From contig CAJXNE010000132.1 in the NCBI GenBank assembly GCA_913056285.1, forward strand, positions 1 through 5,775: a stretch of 5,775 nt of DNA, in the 5' to 3' direction. The stretch comes from an uncultured Zetaproteobacteria bacterium (GTDB lineage Bacteria > Pseudomonadota > Zetaproteobacteria > Mariprofundales > Mariprofundaceae). The first letter of the stretch is position 1; each line of letters starts with the position of its first letter. This document shows, in pieces, positions 5,765-5,775 of this stretch. Under the pieces are notes generated by a model. It worked only from the letters and a program-made list of their open reading frames with translations. It was not told the origin of the DNA and searched no databases. A program made the translations under genes and the position numbers.

Positions 5765-5775
5765 GCAAATCAATG

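Noticed and set aside
5680..5775. Sigma-70 promoter for sdhC (for example TATAAG near 5693-5699)
   Set aside because: TATAAG overlaps the ribosome binding site and has no properly spaced -35. The real promoter is probably farther upstream, possibly outside the window.

Overview
The window looks like a proteobacterial chromosome, most likely gamma- or betaproteobacterial. The evidence is a sdhC-sdhD-sdhA-sdhB succinate dehydrogenase operon with two separate heme-anchor subunits and the E. coli-type ligand pattern. I cannot name a genus from sequence alone. The left part (histidine kinase) is visibly more AT-rich than the sdh genes, which fits an accessory segment beside a core metabolic operon.

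Layout. Bases 1-50 look like the outer end of an insertion sequence: two back-to-back 23-bp repeats of the kind found at transposase-binding ends. This end abuts the interior of a PAS domain. The following plus-strand gene (to 1443) is therefore a hybrid sensor histidine kinase that has lost its start and sensor N-terminus. It keeps the second half of the PAS domain, a HisKA dimerisation/phosphoacceptor domain, a HATPase domain with an unusual cysteine cluster, and a receiver domain. A short AT-rich stretch (1444-1606) follows, with one doubtful small ORF. It separates the kinase from a convergent minus-strand toxin-antitoxin pair: a VapC-like PIN-domain toxin (1607-2032), preceded by a Phd/YefM-family antitoxin (2038-2271). 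A probable autoregulated promoter/operator lies upstream of the antitoxin (2288-2331).

The right 60% is the minus-strand operon sdhC (5293-5679), sdhD (4934-5296), sdhA (3137-4933), sdhB (2425-3135). The junctions are a 4-bp overlap, direct abutment, and a 1-bp gap, so the four subunits are almost certainly co-transcribed and translationally coupled. All visible cofactor ligands (covalent FAD His, three Fe-S clusters, two heme b His) are intact. The complex should therefore oxidise succinate to fumarate and pass electrons to ubiquinone in the inner membrane. The leader upstream of sdhC (5680-5775) carries a perfect 10-bp-stem hairpin and a second GC-rich hairpin. These are the least explained elements of the window.

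Overall this is a conserved respiratory operon next to mobile and accessory DNA (IS end, decapitated kinase, toxin-antitoxin module). I do not see convincing evidence of a wholly new multi-gene system. The best leads are the sdhC leader hairpins, the IS/PAS junction, and the cysteine cluster plus altered H-box in the kinase.
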